64,000 nucleotides of DNA from JBBQVS01 sp964657325 (GCA_964657325.1 CAZZVE010000012.1:1-64000); one strand, 5' to 3'. Numbered from the stretch's first letter, positions 1 through 9,487 are shown. Made by a program: numbers and translations. Notes: generated from the letters alone by a model not told the origin.

Positions 1-7
1 CGTCGCC

Positions 8-36
8 TGTAGGGGCGCAATCGATTGCGCCCTACA
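8..36. repeat. Short palindrome downstream of the fakA-like gene
   Basis: A near-perfect inverted repeat with GCGCAATCGATTGCGC at its centre and TGTAGG/CCTACA at its ends. It lies about 40 bases past the stop of the leftward gene that follows. The sequence after it (around 45-70) resembles the sequence after the palindrome at 35208-35324; both carry a TTGTCAAT-TTCATCAAA stretch. This suggests the two belong to one dispersed family that may act as 3'-end hairpins. Confidence 0.5.
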
Positions 37-74
37 TTCCCGTATTCGATTGTCAATGTTCATCAAAAACCAAT

Positions 75-1763
75 CTATTCCACGGAAACGATGTAGGCAT
101 AATACGGTTGTCCACCGTTGACTACTTCGATTTCAAGTTGCGAATAGTGTTGTTTGATACGTTGCGCGGTCTGCTGTGCCACGTCTGCGCTTATGTCTTC
201 ACCATAATAAAGCGTTAATATCTCGTATTGGTCGATGCCCATACGCTCCAGAGTGTCCTGCACAACACGCTCTATTTGCTGACCCGCGACAGTTAGATTA
301 CCATTAATCAATCCAATGTAATCGCCTTCGCGCACACGTACGCCCCCGATTTGCACAGTACGCACAGCGGTTGTGATTTCCGCCGTCTGGATGTGCTGTG
401 CTGCCTCACTCATAGCCTGACAATTTTCCTGGAAGTCGGCGTCATAATTGAAGCTCAAGAGTGCTGCAATACCCTGTGGCAGCGTATCGCTATGCACAAC
501 AAAGACCTCTTTTTTTGTCAGGCTCACGACCTGCTGGGCACTGAGAATGACATTTCCATTGTTCGGCAAAATAATAACTTTGTCGGCAGGGGCAGCCTCG
601 ACAGCCGCGAGAAGTTCTTCAATGCTAGGATTCATCGTCTGCCCACCGGACACGATGGCGTTGACGCCCAATTCCCGAAAAACATGTTCAAAGCCTGCAC
701 CGGAGACAACCGCGACGGTTGCGATATACAGCGTCTCTGCAGATGCATCATCGGCGTGTTCAGCCTCGCTTGCTGCTGCATAAGTAAGACTTTGCGCTTG
801 CAGGTTCTCGATATTAATGTCCATCAGGCTTCCGAGGCTAACACCATAATCGAGAATTTGTCCTGGCGTTGCTGTGTGAGTATGAACCTTGAGCAACTTT
901 TCATCACCCGCTACAACGGTTGAAACGCCGCCCATGTCGATAATAGTTTGGCGAATGCCCTCGACATCAAGTTTTTCACCATAGAGTAGGAAGACGACCT
1001 CATAGCCAAATTCCTCCTCAACGGTGACGCGTCCCTTTTTCTGGTGTGTCTCGGTCTGCTGCACATGTACAGGAGCTTCAGGCAGAGTAAGAGTTGCACC
1101 AGCTTCACCACGAATATAGCGCCATATGCCCTCTAAGATCGTACAAAAGCCTTGTCCCCCGGAGTCAACGACACCTGCTTGCTTTAAAATTGGCAGAAGA
1201 TCGGGTGTGCGTGCGACGGATTGACGAGCAGCGATAACCACCTCTTGCATCAAACCAACAAGATCGTCTCCACGGTCCGCGCTCTGTTTAGCCGCTTCCG
1301 CCGTTTCGCGCACAACGGTGAGGATGGTGCCCTCGACAGGTTTGATTACCGCTCGATACGCGAGACGTGAGGCTTCCTGGAAGGCGTTGGCTAAATCGCT
1401 TGCACTAAACGTACTCTTCTTGTCGAGTCCTTGTGCAAGCCCACGCAGAATTTGCGAGAGAATAACACCGGAGTTACCACGCGCTCCAAGCAATGCTCCA
1501 TGCGCGATCTTAGCGGCAACCACGCCCGCGAGCGACTCGGTACTCATCTTAATGTCGCGCACAGCTGCCTGCATCGTTGCGGACATGTTTGAGCCAGTAT
1601 CACCGTCCGGCACGGGGAACACATTGAGGGCATTGATAACCTCACGGTGTTCTTCTAACCACGCAGCACCAGCTACGATGGCCTTTTTAAGGTCCTGACC
1701 ATCAAAGACGCTAATGCGCCGAGGCCGTTGTCGTAGTGTGGCGCGTGCTGATTGTTCCTGCAT
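75..1763 (-). CDS. fakA: DAK2/DegV-fold fatty acid kinase FakA-like protein (YloV family)
   Basis: 562 residues, the usual length for the family. FakA phosphorylates fatty acids delivered by a FakB (DegV) carrier, for use in phospholipid synthesis. The N-terminal DhaL/DAK2 kinase domain carries NVFPVPDGDTGSNM at residues 47-60, whose aspartates hold Mg-ATP. The C-terminal half matches the second, DegV-like part of YloV. The ATG at 1763 follows AGGGAG by five bases. It lies 14 bases after an Asp23-family gene on the same strand; this Asp23-fakA order is widespread in Gram-positive bacteria and Chloroflexota, so the two are probably co-transcribed. No fakB is visible here. The family call is firm; the fatty-acid substrate is inferred from the family. 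Confidence 0.88.
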   Translation of the reverse strand: MQEQSARATLRQRPRRISVFDGQDLKKAIVAGAAWLEEHREVINALNVFPVPDGDTGSNMSATMQAAVRDIKMSTESLAGVVAAKIAHGALLGARGNSGVILSQILRGLAQGLDKKSTFSASDLANAFQEASRLAYRAVIKPVEGTILTVVRETAEAAKQSADRGDDLVGLMQEVVIAARQSVARTPDLLPILKQAGVVDSGGQGFCTILEGIWRYIRGEAGATLTLPEAPVHVQQTETHQKKGRVTVEEEFGYEVVFLLYGEKLDVEGIRQTIIDMGGVSTVVAGDEKLLKVHTHTATPGQILDYGVSLGSLMDINIENLQAQSLTYAAASEAEHADDASAETLYIATVAVVSGAGFEHVFRELGVNAIVSGGQTMNPSIEELLAAVEAAPADKVIILPNNGNVILSAQQVVSLTKKEVFVVHSDTLPQGIAALLSFNYDADFQENCQAMSEAAQHIQTAEITTAVRTVQIGGVRVREGDYIGLINGNLTVAGQQIERVVQDTLERMGIDQYEILTLYYGEDISADVAQQTAQRIKQHYSQLEIEVVNGGQPYYAYIVSVE

Positions 1764-1777
1764 GATGACTCCCTGTA

Positions 1778-2158
1778 TTATTTCTTTTCCTGCCGTAAGC
1801 CCTGCACATTGACATTGACCTGGGCAACTGGCATGCCTAACATCTTTTCCGTCGAATATTTGACGCTACTCATGACGTTATGCGCGATCTCTGATATGCG
1901 TAGCCCGTACTCCAGTACGACATATATCTCAAGAATGATCTGATCGTTCACCAGACGCACCTGTACACCTTGATTGCTCTGCTCATCGGTCAAAAGGACC
2001 GCTTGTCCATTGCGTAACCGTGGTGAAGCAATGCCCACAACACCATAGCACTCGTATATCGCTTGCGCTGCGATGCTGTGAATAGCATTTGGAAGGACTT
2101 CTATCTTCCCTAGAGGACGTACTTGCGGTTGAAGGGCAGACGACTTTGGCATAGACAT
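1778..2158 (-). CDS. Asp23/Gls24 family envelope stress protein
   Basis: 126 residues covering a single Asp23 (DUF322) domain, from about residue 20 to 115. The run VRLVNDQIILEIYVVLEYG is typical of the family's beta strands. The short N-terminus and the basic end QGLRQEKK lie outside the domain. Asp23 proteins line the cytoplasmic membrane and are linked to cell-wall stress; the exact role is unknown. It is the first gene of a leftward pair with the fakA-like gene. An ATG at 2152 is an alternative start. Only a weak GAGAAG precedes the longer start. Confidence 0.85.
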   Translation of the reverse strand: MSMPKSSALQPQVRPLGKIEVLPNAIHSIAAQAIYECYGVVGIASPRLRNGQAVLLTDEQSNQGVQVRLVNDQIILEIYVVLEYGLRISEIAHNVMSSVKYSTEKMLGMPVAQVNVNVQGLRQEKK

Positions 2159-2181
2159 ATCTTCTCAACTTCTATAGACTC

Positions 2182-2210
2182 TTGCCAAATTGCCCAATAT
2201 GCGTTATACT
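2182..2210 (+). promoter_or_regulatory. Probable sigma-70 promoter of rpmB
   Basis: A -35 TTGCCA at 2182-2187 and a -10 TATACT at 2205-2210, separated by 17 bases. This predicts a transcript with a leader of about 175 bases before rpmB. Both elements were read directly; activity is inferred. Confidence 0.55.
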
Positions 2211-2391
2211 CGCACAACGAGATAGAATGTGTATTGGGTCATAGGTATTGGCATAATGTTGGGTTCTTTTATCTGAGATTGAAAATACCACAGGCCCTGC
2301 TGATAGTCAAGTAAAACGTGCGGAGCGATGCAGGGTTTTTAAAAAAACGCCAAGAGGATTCACGTTTTGAGTTTATAGGAGGAAATGTAAA

Positions 2392-2589
2392 ATGGCAGCA
2401 GGTCGTTGTGACATTTGTGAGCGCAAGCCAATGTATGGCAACAATGTACCACACTCGCAGCACCGCACACGTCGTCGCTTCATCTTGAATGTGCAGCGTC
2501 GTCGTATCGAGATAAACGGGTCACACAAGACCGTGAATATCTGCACACGCTGTATGCGCACCATGAACAAGCTACCCAAAGAAAGATAA
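2392..2589 (+). CDS. rpmB: 50S ribosomal protein L28
   Basis: 65 residues, within the usual range for L28. It keeps the zinc-binding form, with a CDIC pair near the N-terminus and CTRC near the C-terminus, plus the basic stretch HRTRRRFILNVQ that contacts 23S rRNA. The start is clear: AGGAGG sits nine bases before the ATG. It is a stand-alone gene with its own promoter (2182-2210) and ends just before a strong hairpin shared with the convergent rlmN gene. Confidence 0.96.
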   Translation: MAAGRCDICERKPMYGNNVPHSQHRTRRRFILNVQRRRIEINGSHKTVNICTRCMRTMNKLPKER

Positions 2590-2593
2590 TTTG

Positions 2594-2657
2594 TTCAGAA
2601 AATAAAAAAGCTTGTGTCATGTGCTTTGCACATGACACAAGCTTTTTTATTTCTGAA
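2594..2657. terminator. Bidirectional terminator between rpmB and rlmN
   Basis: A long inverted repeat with a TTT loop. The arms contain AAGCTTGTGTCATGTGC and its complement, flanked by A-rich and T-rich runs on both sides, so it can terminate either strand. The right arm includes the last codons and stop of rlmN. One extra A in the left arm is the only imperfection. Confidence 0.9.
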
Positions 2658-3801
2658 CAGTTTGCATAGTAGGAAGTTGACGGTGAGCCTCGAAGCGAGT
2701 ACGTAGTTGCCCGCAGGCAGCCGCGATGTCGTCGCCACGCTCGGCACGCACACTGTTACTGATGCCACGTTCGTAAAGCGCATTGCGGAAGGCACGAATA
2801 GAGTCTGGTCCAGGCGTGCGGAAACTCGCGGAAGTGGCGTTGACAGGAATACAGTTGACGTGCGCGAACTGCTTGAGTGGTGCCAGCAGGTCTGCAAGTT
2901 GTTGCGCATGCGTGAACGTATCGTTCACACCCGCTAACAAGACATACTCGAAGGTCACTTGCCGCTTCGTAGCAGCAATATAATCCTTACACGCATCGAG
3001 CAATTCCTGTAGAGGATATTTACGATTAATTGGCATCGTCTGGCTACGTAATTCATCAGTAGGGGCGTGAAGTGAAATGGCGAGGTTGACCTGCAACTGC
3101 TCCTGGCTCAATTTGCGAATAGCAGGTACGAGTCCGACCGTGGAGACGGTCATGTGTCGCGCTCCCAGATTAAAGCCAACCGCACTATTGAGAATACGTA
3201 GAGCCTGTAACACATTGTCATAATTGTGCAGTGGCTCGCCCATCCCCATCAAGACAATGTTTGTGATATGGTCGATTGGTGTACTTCCAGGCAGACCTGC
3301 CGCTTGCCATGGTGCCTCGCGCAGTTGGCGAGCGAAGTACAAAACCTGTGCTACGATCTCACCCGAAGTAAGATGACGATCAAAGCCCATCTGTCCCGTC
3401 GCGCAAAATGTACAACCATACGCACACCCTGCCTGACTAGAGACACAGACAGTAGCACGTGGACTGCTCTCACCAACGGGCGGATAGAGCATCAAAACCG
3501 ATTCGACAAGCTTACCATCAGCGAGTTCGAGTAGAATTTTTCGGGTACGATCATCTTTTGAATGCTGCTCACTACGGACAATCATCGGTCCAATACTTGC
3601 CTCTTCCGCTAAACGGGTGCGTAGTGTTAGTGGAATATTGGTCATCTGCGAGAAGTCCGTCACGAGATGCTGAAAGAGCCAGCTATATATCTGTTTTGCG
3701 CGAAATGATGCCTCACTCCGTTCGACCAACCATTCCTGTAGTTGCGGTAATGTTAGTGAAAGCAGATCCGTTTTCGTATTTTTTGTTTGTGTTTGAATCA
3801 T
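2647..3801 (-). CDS. rlmN: Dual-specificity RNA methyltransferase RlmN
   Basis: Radical-SAM enzyme that methylates C2 of A2503 in 23S rRNA and A37 of some tRNAs. From the chosen start it has 384 residues. The [4Fe-4S] cysteines are in CAYGCTFC (about 126, 130 and 133). The mechanistic cysteines of the family are present: one in TVCVSSQ (about 119) and one in AAACGQL near the C-terminus. An upstream in-frame start at 3852 lies inside a dispersed inverted repeat and would add residues of repeat origin. The ATG at 3801 follows AAGGTG and is preferred. It converges on rpmB with a shared terminator. Confidence 0.94.
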   Translation of the reverse strand: MIQTQTKNTKTDLLSLTLPQLQEWLVERSEASFRAKQIYSWLFQHLVTDFSQMTNIPLTLRTRLAEEASIGPMIVRSEQHSKDDRTRKILLELADGKLVESVLMLYPPVGESSPRATVCVSSQAGCAYGCTFCATGQMGFDRHLTSGEIVAQVLYFARQLREAPWQAAGLPGSTPIDHITNIVLMGMGEPLHNYDNVLQALRILNSAVGFNLGARHMTVSTVGLVPAIRKLSQEQLQVNLAISLHAPTDELRSQTMPINRKYPLQELLDACKDYIAATKRQVTFEYVLLAGVNDTFTHAQQLADLLAPLKQFAHVNCIPVNATSASFRTPGPDSIRAFRNALYERGISNSVRAERGDDIAAACGQLRTRFEAHRQLPTMQTVQK

Positions 3802-3837
3802 TCCTGGCACCTTAGATATTATGAGTGTGATGGTGGG

Positions 3838-3939
3838 GCATGACAGGGGCAAGCCCTGTCACTACTATACTGTTTGCCCTTGCGGGGCAAAGCCACGCGG
3901 TTCTGCGTATAGTAGTGACAGGGCTTGCCCCTGTCATGC
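3838..3939. repeat. Family B inverted repeat, copy 1
   Basis: Arms of about 33 bases, beginning GCATGACAGGGGCAAGCC at 3838, match the complement ending at 3939. Within the left arm GACAGGG and CCCTGTC form a smaller nested hairpin. The loop is about 35 bases and unlike that of copy 2 at 7579-7679. Both copies lie between same-strand genes, just past the 3' end of the upstream one. Confidence 0.9.
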
Positions 3940-3949
3940 TACTAACCGA

Positions 3950-5455
3950 CTAAAGTTTTTTAAATGTAGCCGAAACCTTACCAAACAAAATTGTATCTCC
4001 ATCATTGAGAGGTGTGGCTTTGTCGGGATCGAGTCGTGTGTTGTTGATACGGGTCGAGTTGGTGCTATTCAGGTCAGTCAGCGTGTAGGCGTTGTCAGCA
4101 TGTTCAAACACGGCATGTACGCGTGAGGTTGTGTCGGCACCCTCTTGATTACTTAGATCAACGGCGGGCTTTTCTCCGCCTAAGTCATGGTCATAGCGTC
4201 CAACGAGCGCACTCGCGCCTGTTAACGATACCTGTTCACCGCTTGCAAAGGTGAGAACGCCCCACGGCGTAGTGGTATCAATAGGTTGTTGCCCTTGAGC
4301 AGGCTGATTGGCAATTGTTGGCTCTGCTGCTGCTTGTTGCTGTGCTGACGTTTGCTGGTTTGATGGTATGTAATACTGGGGTTGCGGCCTCGGCTGTGGT
4401 GGCGCAACGGGTGCATCCGGTTGTGTTGATGGCACCATTGTCACTTTTGGCTGTGGCTGCACAGCCGGATTCTGCGTCACAGGTGGTACATAGAGTGGTT
4501 CCGGTGCTGGCTGTGGCCTCGGCTGTACAGGTGGTACATAGGATTGCTCCACACGCTGTACTGGGGGCGTTGGTGGCGTCGTAGGCGGAGTATACACAGG
4601 TACTACTGGCTTTGGTTGTACAGGTGGTGCTGGCGGTGGCGTATACGCTGGTGCAGCAGGACGTGCGGTTTGTTGTGGCGCGACATTACCAGCAGGTTTT
4701 ACCGTTTGCTCAAACGTCGAGGAGCCACAATTTGCACAGAACGACATGCCGGGTTTGATTTCAGCATGGCAGTTGGCACAGTATACTTTCGCGGGTGTCA
4801 ATGAGCGTCCACAACCAGTACAGAAGGTGTCGCCAGCTTCATAGGGCGTGTTACAGTACTGACAACGCAGTTGTGTAGGTGCGACAGGTTGTGCTGCTTG
4901 CATCGGTTGTACTGACGGCTGCGGTGGTGCATACATCGGTGGCGTCTGCGGCTGCTGTTGTGCTGGCGGTGTGTAGTAAGGCACCTGTTGCGCAGGGGGA
5001 GCACCCCACTGTTGTTGTGCTTGTGGCATGAACTGTGCAGGAACAGGACCCGCTTGCACATTTGGACGCTGCTGACGTACAAGACCATCAACGACGTTGA
5101 GAACTTGATTACCTAAACTAGCTTGACGCAACGCGCCCGCGCCCGCGGTAAGTGCAAGAGGCCACAAGACAGCAAAACCGATGATGCCTACTGCACCGAC
5201 GGCTGCTTTATCTAGCCATTTTTGCTGCCCAATCATGGCAAGCGTGCCGCCACCTGTGCGCTGAATTGTCAAAGACAACGCAGCTTGTAGACCAACAAGA
5301 GCTTCCAGATCGCCACCCTTCTTGATCTGTACCAGCATCTGATCTTTAGTGCCAATCTGCTGCGTCTGATAGCCCTGAGATGTATAGACGTTCATCAGGT
5401 CCTGTGAGAGCCGTTCAATATCTATTTCGTCTGAGTTATAAAAGCGTGCGTCCAT
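3950..5455 (-). CDS. FHA-domain protein with two zinc ribbons and a Pro/Gln-rich linker
   Basis: 501 residues. The first ~130 residues form an alpha/beta region followed by an Ala/Gly-rich hydrophobic segment (AVGAVGIIGFAVLW), possibly membrane-associated. A long Pro/Gln-rich low-complexity stretch brackets two zinc ribbons: CQYCNTPYEAGDTFCTGCG and CANCHAEIKPGMSFCANCG. The C-terminal ~100 residues are a forkhead-associated domain, with VGRYD, the SRVH phosphothreonine-binding motif and an NSTN turn. FHA domains bind phosphothreonine peptides, so it is a plausible target of the Ser/Thr kinase at 15928-19449; that link is inference. The start follows GGAGGAAATGG. The exact function is unknown. 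Confidence 0.85.
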   Translation of the reverse strand: MDARFYNSDEIDIERLSQDLMNVYTSQGYQTQQIGTKDQMLVQIKKGGDLEALVGLQAALSLTIQRTGGGTLAMIGQQKWLDKAAVGAVGIIGFAVLWPLALTAGAGALRQASLGNQVLNVVDGLVRQQRPNVQAGPVPAQFMPQAQQQWGAPPAQQVPYYTPPAQQQPQTPPMYAPPQPSVQPMQAAQPVAPTQLRCQYCNTPYEAGDTFCTGCGRSLTPAKVYCANCHAEIKPGMSFCANCGSSTFEQTVKPAGNVAPQQTARPAAPAYTPPPAPPVQPKPVVPVYTPPTTPPTPPVQRVEQSYVPPVQPRPQPAPEPLYVPPVTQNPAVQPQPKVTMVPSTQPDAPVAPPQPRPQPQYYIPSNQQTSAQQQAAAEPTIANQPAQGQQPIDTTTPWGVLTFASGEQVSLTGASALVGRYDHDLGGEKPAVDLSNQEGADTTSRVHAVFEHADNAYTLTDLNSTNSTRINNTRLDPDKATPLNDGDTILFGKVSATFKKL

Positions 5456-5611
5456 CCATTTCCTCCGCTTTTGGTTTAATACATTATCTTCTTATTATTA
5501 GAATACGTTGATAGTGTCTTCCAATTGTTATCTACGTTGCTTTTCGGGTAAAGTTATATGATAGGTATGGGGAGATTTCTTATACAGTAGTATATCACAT
5601 CATATACCTTG

Positions 5612-5698
5612 ATGAACCTTGTAGGGACCGATGTATCGCGTCCTTGTCGGCAACCGATCCAAGAGAGGACGCGATACATCGGTCCCTACAAGGTTCAT
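5612..5698. repeat. Family A inverted repeat, copy 1
   Basis: Perfect 33-base arms around a 21-base loop, with core TAGGGACCGATGTATCGCGT. It lies between the start of the FHA gene and the 3' end of the ABC exporter subunit that stops at 5719. Other copies are at 15750, 30753, 38536, 41800 and 63344. Confidence 0.92.
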
Positions 5699-5718
5699 AA
5701 TTCTTCGTCAATCATGCC

Positions 5719-7536
5719 TCACGGGAATTGTCGTCTATACAAATCGGCGTAGTGTCCGTTGCGTACTAACAATTCGTCGTGCGTGCCACTTTCGATAATG
5801 CGGCCCTGGTCGAGTACGAGTACACGGTCAGCGTCACGGATGGTTGTAAGACGGTGAGCGATGATGAAGGCGGTTCGATTATGCAAGAGTTTTTTGAGCG
5901 CATCCTGAATAAGCTGCTCCGTTTGCGTGTCGATACTCGACGTTGCCTCGTCGAGAATAAGCAGAGGCGTGTCTGCCAGAACGGTACGCGCGAAGGCAAG
6001 GAGTTGGCGTTGTCCCTGACTAAGACCACTACCGCGCTCACCAAGTTTTGTTTTATAGCCATCGGGCAGATTCTTGATAAACTCATGAATGCTAACGGTA
6101 CGCGCCGCCGCCTCGACCTCGGCATCTGTCGCATTCAAGCGTCCATAACGGATATTGTCGGCGACGGTACCCGAAAAGAGAAACGTATCCTGTTGTACAA
6201 TGCCCACCTGAGTTCGCAGACTTGCCAGTGTCACATCCTTTACATCATACCCATCAATCATAACTTTACCCGTGGTCGCGTCATAGAAGCGCGGTAACAG
6301 GTTGACCAGCGATGATTTACCTGCGCCAGTTTCGCCGACAAGCGCAATCGTTTCGCCAGCTCTCACGTCAAGGTTGATATCATGCAGCACAAACTCTGGC
6401 TTGTCCGCACCCGCGTTATAGGCAAAATTCACCGAATCGTATACAACACGACCAACTATGCGTGATAGCGGCTTTGCGCCAGGAGTATCTTTTTGCTCGA
6501 CTGGTTCATCCACAAGCTCGAAGATTCGTTCGGCCCCTGCCAACGCACCCTGCGCCTGTGTATAGATGCTACTGATAATCTGGATGGGACGGAAAAACTG
6601 TTGTACGTAGATGAAAAACGCGACAACCACACCTACAGGAATCGTGCCGCGAATCGCAAGCCAGCCCCCAAAGCCCGCGACGATAGCCGTTGCTAGCGTA
6701 CTGATGATGTCGATGGTGGGCGTAAAAGCCGAGGTGATCGCCACGGCATGCACATTGACATCGCGGTTGACCGCGTTATGTGCCGCGAAATGTTCGATAT
6801 TGGCATCGGTGCGGTTGAACGCTTGCGCAACACGCACTCCAACCAGTTCCTCCTCTAACTCCGAGGAGACGATACCGATGACAGAGCGTGTGTCACGGAA
6901 GGCACTACGTGAGCGTTGCGCGAAGAGAATTGTGATCCATACCATAATTGGTACAGTTAAAAAACTTAATAGTGCCAACGGCACATTCAGGACAAGCATT
7001 GCGATGAGAATGCCAACAAGCGAGAAAACACTGCCAATCACCTGTGTTACACCCTGACTGAGCAATTGGTTGATAACCTGGATATCGTTGACGAGGCGCG
7101 ACATAAGATCGCCTGCTTTGTTCTGGTCAAAAAAAGCGATTGAGAGCGATTGCACCTTATCAAATATTTGTGTACGTAACGCCGAAAGGAAGCGTTGCCC
7201 AATCCTACCAATCAACGATGTTTGGCCAAACTGTGACGCAAAGCCTACAATATAGACGCCGAGCAGGAGCAGCATAATCTGTGCTAAGCCAGCACCATTT
7301 TTGCCTGTGATATACACGTCAATCGCTTGTCCAATCAGTGCTGGCCCCACCGCTTGCGTTCCCGCCGAAATGATGACGAGTACCAACGCGCCTAGTAGTT
7401 GTATACGAAATGGCGCGAAATAGGTGAGTAAGCGGCCTAAGACCGCGCCCGTATTGACGCGCTCACTGTCAGAAACCTTGTCCTGGGTTGGACCATAGAA
7501 ATGTGTTTTATCTTCTGCTACGATGCGCTGGCTCAT
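5719..7536 (-). CDS. ABC exporter half-transporter, catalytic subunit (MdlB-like)
   Basis: 605 residues: six membrane segments, then a nucleotide-binding domain. It has Walker A GETGAGKSSL, signature LSQGQRQL, Walker B LLILDEATSSID with the catalytic glutamate, and an AHRLTT switch histidine. Together with the partner encoded just upstream (7736-9487), it probably forms a heterodimeric multidrug- or lipid-type exporter. A longer frame reaches 7593, but that extension runs into the dispersed repeat at 7579-7679. The ATG at 7536 follows AAAGGA at good spacing and is preferred. Substrate unknown. Confidence 0.9.
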   Translation of the reverse strand: MSQRIVAEDKTHFYGPTQDKVSDSERVNTGAVLGRLLTYFAPFRIQLLGALVLVIISAGTQAVGPALIGQAIDVYITGKNGAGLAQIMLLLLGVYIVGFASQFGQTSLIGRIGQRFLSALRTQIFDKVQSLSIAFFDQNKAGDLMSRLVNDIQVINQLLSQGVTQVIGSVFSLVGILIAMLVLNVPLALLSFLTVPIMVWITILFAQRSRSAFRDTRSVIGIVSSELEEELVGVRVAQAFNRTDANIEHFAAHNAVNRDVNVHAVAITSAFTPTIDIISTLATAIVAGFGGWLAIRGTIPVGVVVAFFIYVQQFFRPIQIISSIYTQAQGALAGAERIFELVDEPVEQKDTPGAKPLSRIVGRVVYDSVNFAYNAGADKPEFVLHDINLDVRAGETIALVGETGAGKSSLVNLLPRFYDATTGKVMIDGYDVKDVTLASLRTQVGIVQQDTFLFSGTVADNIRYGRLNATDAEVEAAARTVSIHEFIKNLPDGYKTKLGERGSGLSQGQRQLLAFARTVLADTPLLILDEATSSIDTQTEQLIQDALKKLLHNRTAFIIAHRLTTIRDADRVLVLDQGRIIESGTHDELLVRNGHYADLYRRQFP

Positions 7537-7578
7537 AGTTGTATGTCCTTTGCTGTTCCTACAACATAATAGGTTGAG

Positions 7579-7679
7579 GCATGACAGAGGCAAGCCCTGT
7601 CACTACTATACTTCGCGCCACTGCGTGGCTTGTCACGCGTCTCCGTGTATAGTAGTGACAGGGCTTGCCTCTGTCATGC
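7579..7679. repeat. Family B inverted repeat, copy 2
   Basis: Same structure as 3838-3939 but with GACAGAGGCAAGCC where copy 1 has GACAGGGGCAAGCC. The right arm carries the matching change (GGCTTGCCTCTGTC), so pairing is preserved. The loop sequence differs. Confidence 0.9.
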
Positions 7680-7735
7680 TACCCACCATGCCCCATTATG
7701 AATAAATTGAAGCCGATAGCCGTTCGTATTCATGT

Positions 7736-9487
7736 TCATGCTCCCACTGCCGCCAGCTTCTCATTGTTCACAAGTTGCGATTCGAGCAATTCGCAGTACA
7801 GACCACTTGTTCTTTGTAGCTCTTCATGCGTGCCCTGTGCTACGAGTTTGCCACCGTCAATGAGGAGTACAAGGTCGGCGTTACGTACCGTGCTAATGCG
7901 TTGAGCAATAATAAAGGAGGTGCGATTCTTCATAAGATGCAACAACGCTTGCTGAATTTGAAATTCGGTCTCGGCATCGACTGCTGATGTGCTATCGTCC
8001 AGAATGAGTAGAGCGGGGTTAAGTATGAGCGCACGGGCAATGGCGATACGCTGTTTCTGTCCCCCGCTCAGTCCGACACCGCGCTCACCTACGAGCGTGT
8101 CATAGCCTGCGGGAAAACTTATAATGAAGCTATGCGCTTGTGCCGCTTGTGCGGCGTCCTCAACCTCTTGTTGAGTCGCGTCGGGACGACCATAAGCGAT
8201 ATTATCGTGGATGGTGCCACTAAAAAGATTGGTTTCCTGTAGCACAATGCCAATTTGTGAACGCAAGCTTGCAAGTTTGACCGCACGTACATCATCGCCA
8301 TCGACCAGTACACGACCCTCTGTAACATCGTAGAAGCGCGGAATAAGATTGATGATACTCGATTTTCCTGAGCCCGTACGTCCCAAAATCGCCACAGTTT
8401 GTCCGGGTTGCGCAGCAAATGAAATATCGTCAAGCGTCGGTGTCTCGCTACCCGCATAACGGAATACCACTCGTTCAAAGTTGACATGTCCTTGCAGTGG
8501 CGGCAGCGCAATTGCATCGGGTGCATCTTTGACTTCAATCGGAGCATCGACGACCTCGAAAACACGTTTCGCCGAGGCCGCGGATTGTGTGAGTGACGTA
8601 ATGGTGCTACCGAGAATAAAGACAGGCATGAGCAGAAAACTGAGGTAACTGTTGAAAGCCACCAATGCCCCAATACTTAGACTACCACCAATGACCTGTG
8701 AACCACCAAACCAGATGACCACTAGCGTGCCGAGATTGGAAATAAAGAAGATCAGCGGGAAAGCCAACGAGGAACTGCGCACAATACCAAGATTTTCCTG
8801 TAGCAGGTCGTCATTGGCAGTAAAGTAACGATCATGCTCATATGGTTCGCGCACAAATGCCTTGACGACGCGCACACCAGCTAGATTTTCCTGCAAGATG
8901 GTATTAAGGTTGCCTAGCTTTTGCTGCACGATACGAAAGCGTGGTCCGACGCGTATCAAAAACACAAAGAAGACGGCGAAAATAGCTGGAACCATAAGCA
9001 AGGCGAGCGAGGCCAGCCGCCAGTTGGAAATGAGTAGAATGGTGGCACTCCCCAGCAACATCACAATAGCATTGAGGAGTTGCAGAATACCCGCACCTGT
9101 AAAATTGCGCACATTCTCCACATCGCTTGTGATACGCGTCATCAATTGACCTGTTTGTGCCTTATCGTGGTAGCTGAAACTGAGACGCTCAAGGCGCGCA
9201 AAAAGCGCGTTACGCATATCGTAGGCTGCGCCCTGACTCGCCTTCTCGCTCCAATAGCTCTGTGTAAATGAGCAGAGGTCACGAACAATAGCAACAGCAA
9301 GTAGACCGAGTGATGCATACAACACGACGACCAAGTTTTTCGCGCTAATACCCTGATCGATAACGATGCGTAGAACTTGTGGAGTAACAAGATTTGTCGC
9401 GGTAACAATGAGGAGGCTAAGAAACGCACCTAAGGCAGTAGCCCAATATTTGCGTAAATAGCCAAGTGCCCGTCCGAGATCGCTCAT
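7736..9487 (-). CDS. ABC exporter half-transporter, degenerate-site subunit (MdlA-like)
   Basis: 583 residues with six membrane segments and a C-terminal nucleotide-binding domain. Walker A is GRTGSGKSSI and the signature is a canonical LSGGQKQR. Walker B reads LLILDDSTSAVD, with Asp in place of the catalytic Glu, and the switch histidine is replaced (IIAQRIST). This is the usual picture for the non-catalytic site of heterodimeric exporters such as TM287/288. It is the first gene of the pair; the catalytic subunit follows after a family B repeat. The complementary asymmetry of the two subunits supports one complex. Confidence 0.9.
   Translation of the reverse strand: MSDLGRALGYLRKYWATALGAFLSLLIVTATNLVTPQVLRIVIDQGISAKNLVVVLYASLGLLAVAIVRDLCSFTQSYWSEKASQGAAYDMRNALFARLERLSFSYHDKAQTGQLMTRITSDVENVRNFTGAGILQLLNAIVMLLGSATILLISNWRLASLALLMVPAIFAVFFVFLIRVGPRFRIVQQKLGNLNTILQENLAGVRVVKAFVREPYEHDRYFTANDDLLQENLGIVRSSSLAFPLIFFISNLGTLVVIWFGGSQVIGGSLSIGALVAFNSYLSFLLMPVFILGSTITSLTQSAASAKRVFEVVDAPIEVKDAPDAIALPPLQGHVNFERVVFRYAGSETPTLDDISFAAQPGQTVAILGRTGSGKSSIINLIPRFYDVTEGRVLVDGDDVRAVKLASLRSQIGIVLQETNLFSGTIHDNIAYGRPDATQQEVEDAAQAAQAHSFIISFPAGYDTLVGERGVGLSGGQKQRIAIARALILNPALLILDDSTSAVDAETEFQIQQALLHLMKNRTSFIIAQRISTVRNADLVLLIDGGKLVAQGTHEELQRTSGLYCELLESQLVNNEKLAAVGA

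Noticed and set aside
3802..3852. N-terminal extension of rlmN beginning MPLSC
   Set aside because: It runs into a family B inverted repeat; the same MPLSC extension appears on the ABC gene beside copy 2. A proper ribosome site supports the ATG at 3801.
8862..9149. Open frame opposite the ABC transporter gene
   Set aside because: Shadow of a strongly conserved coding region on the other strand; no ribosome site or recognisable domain.
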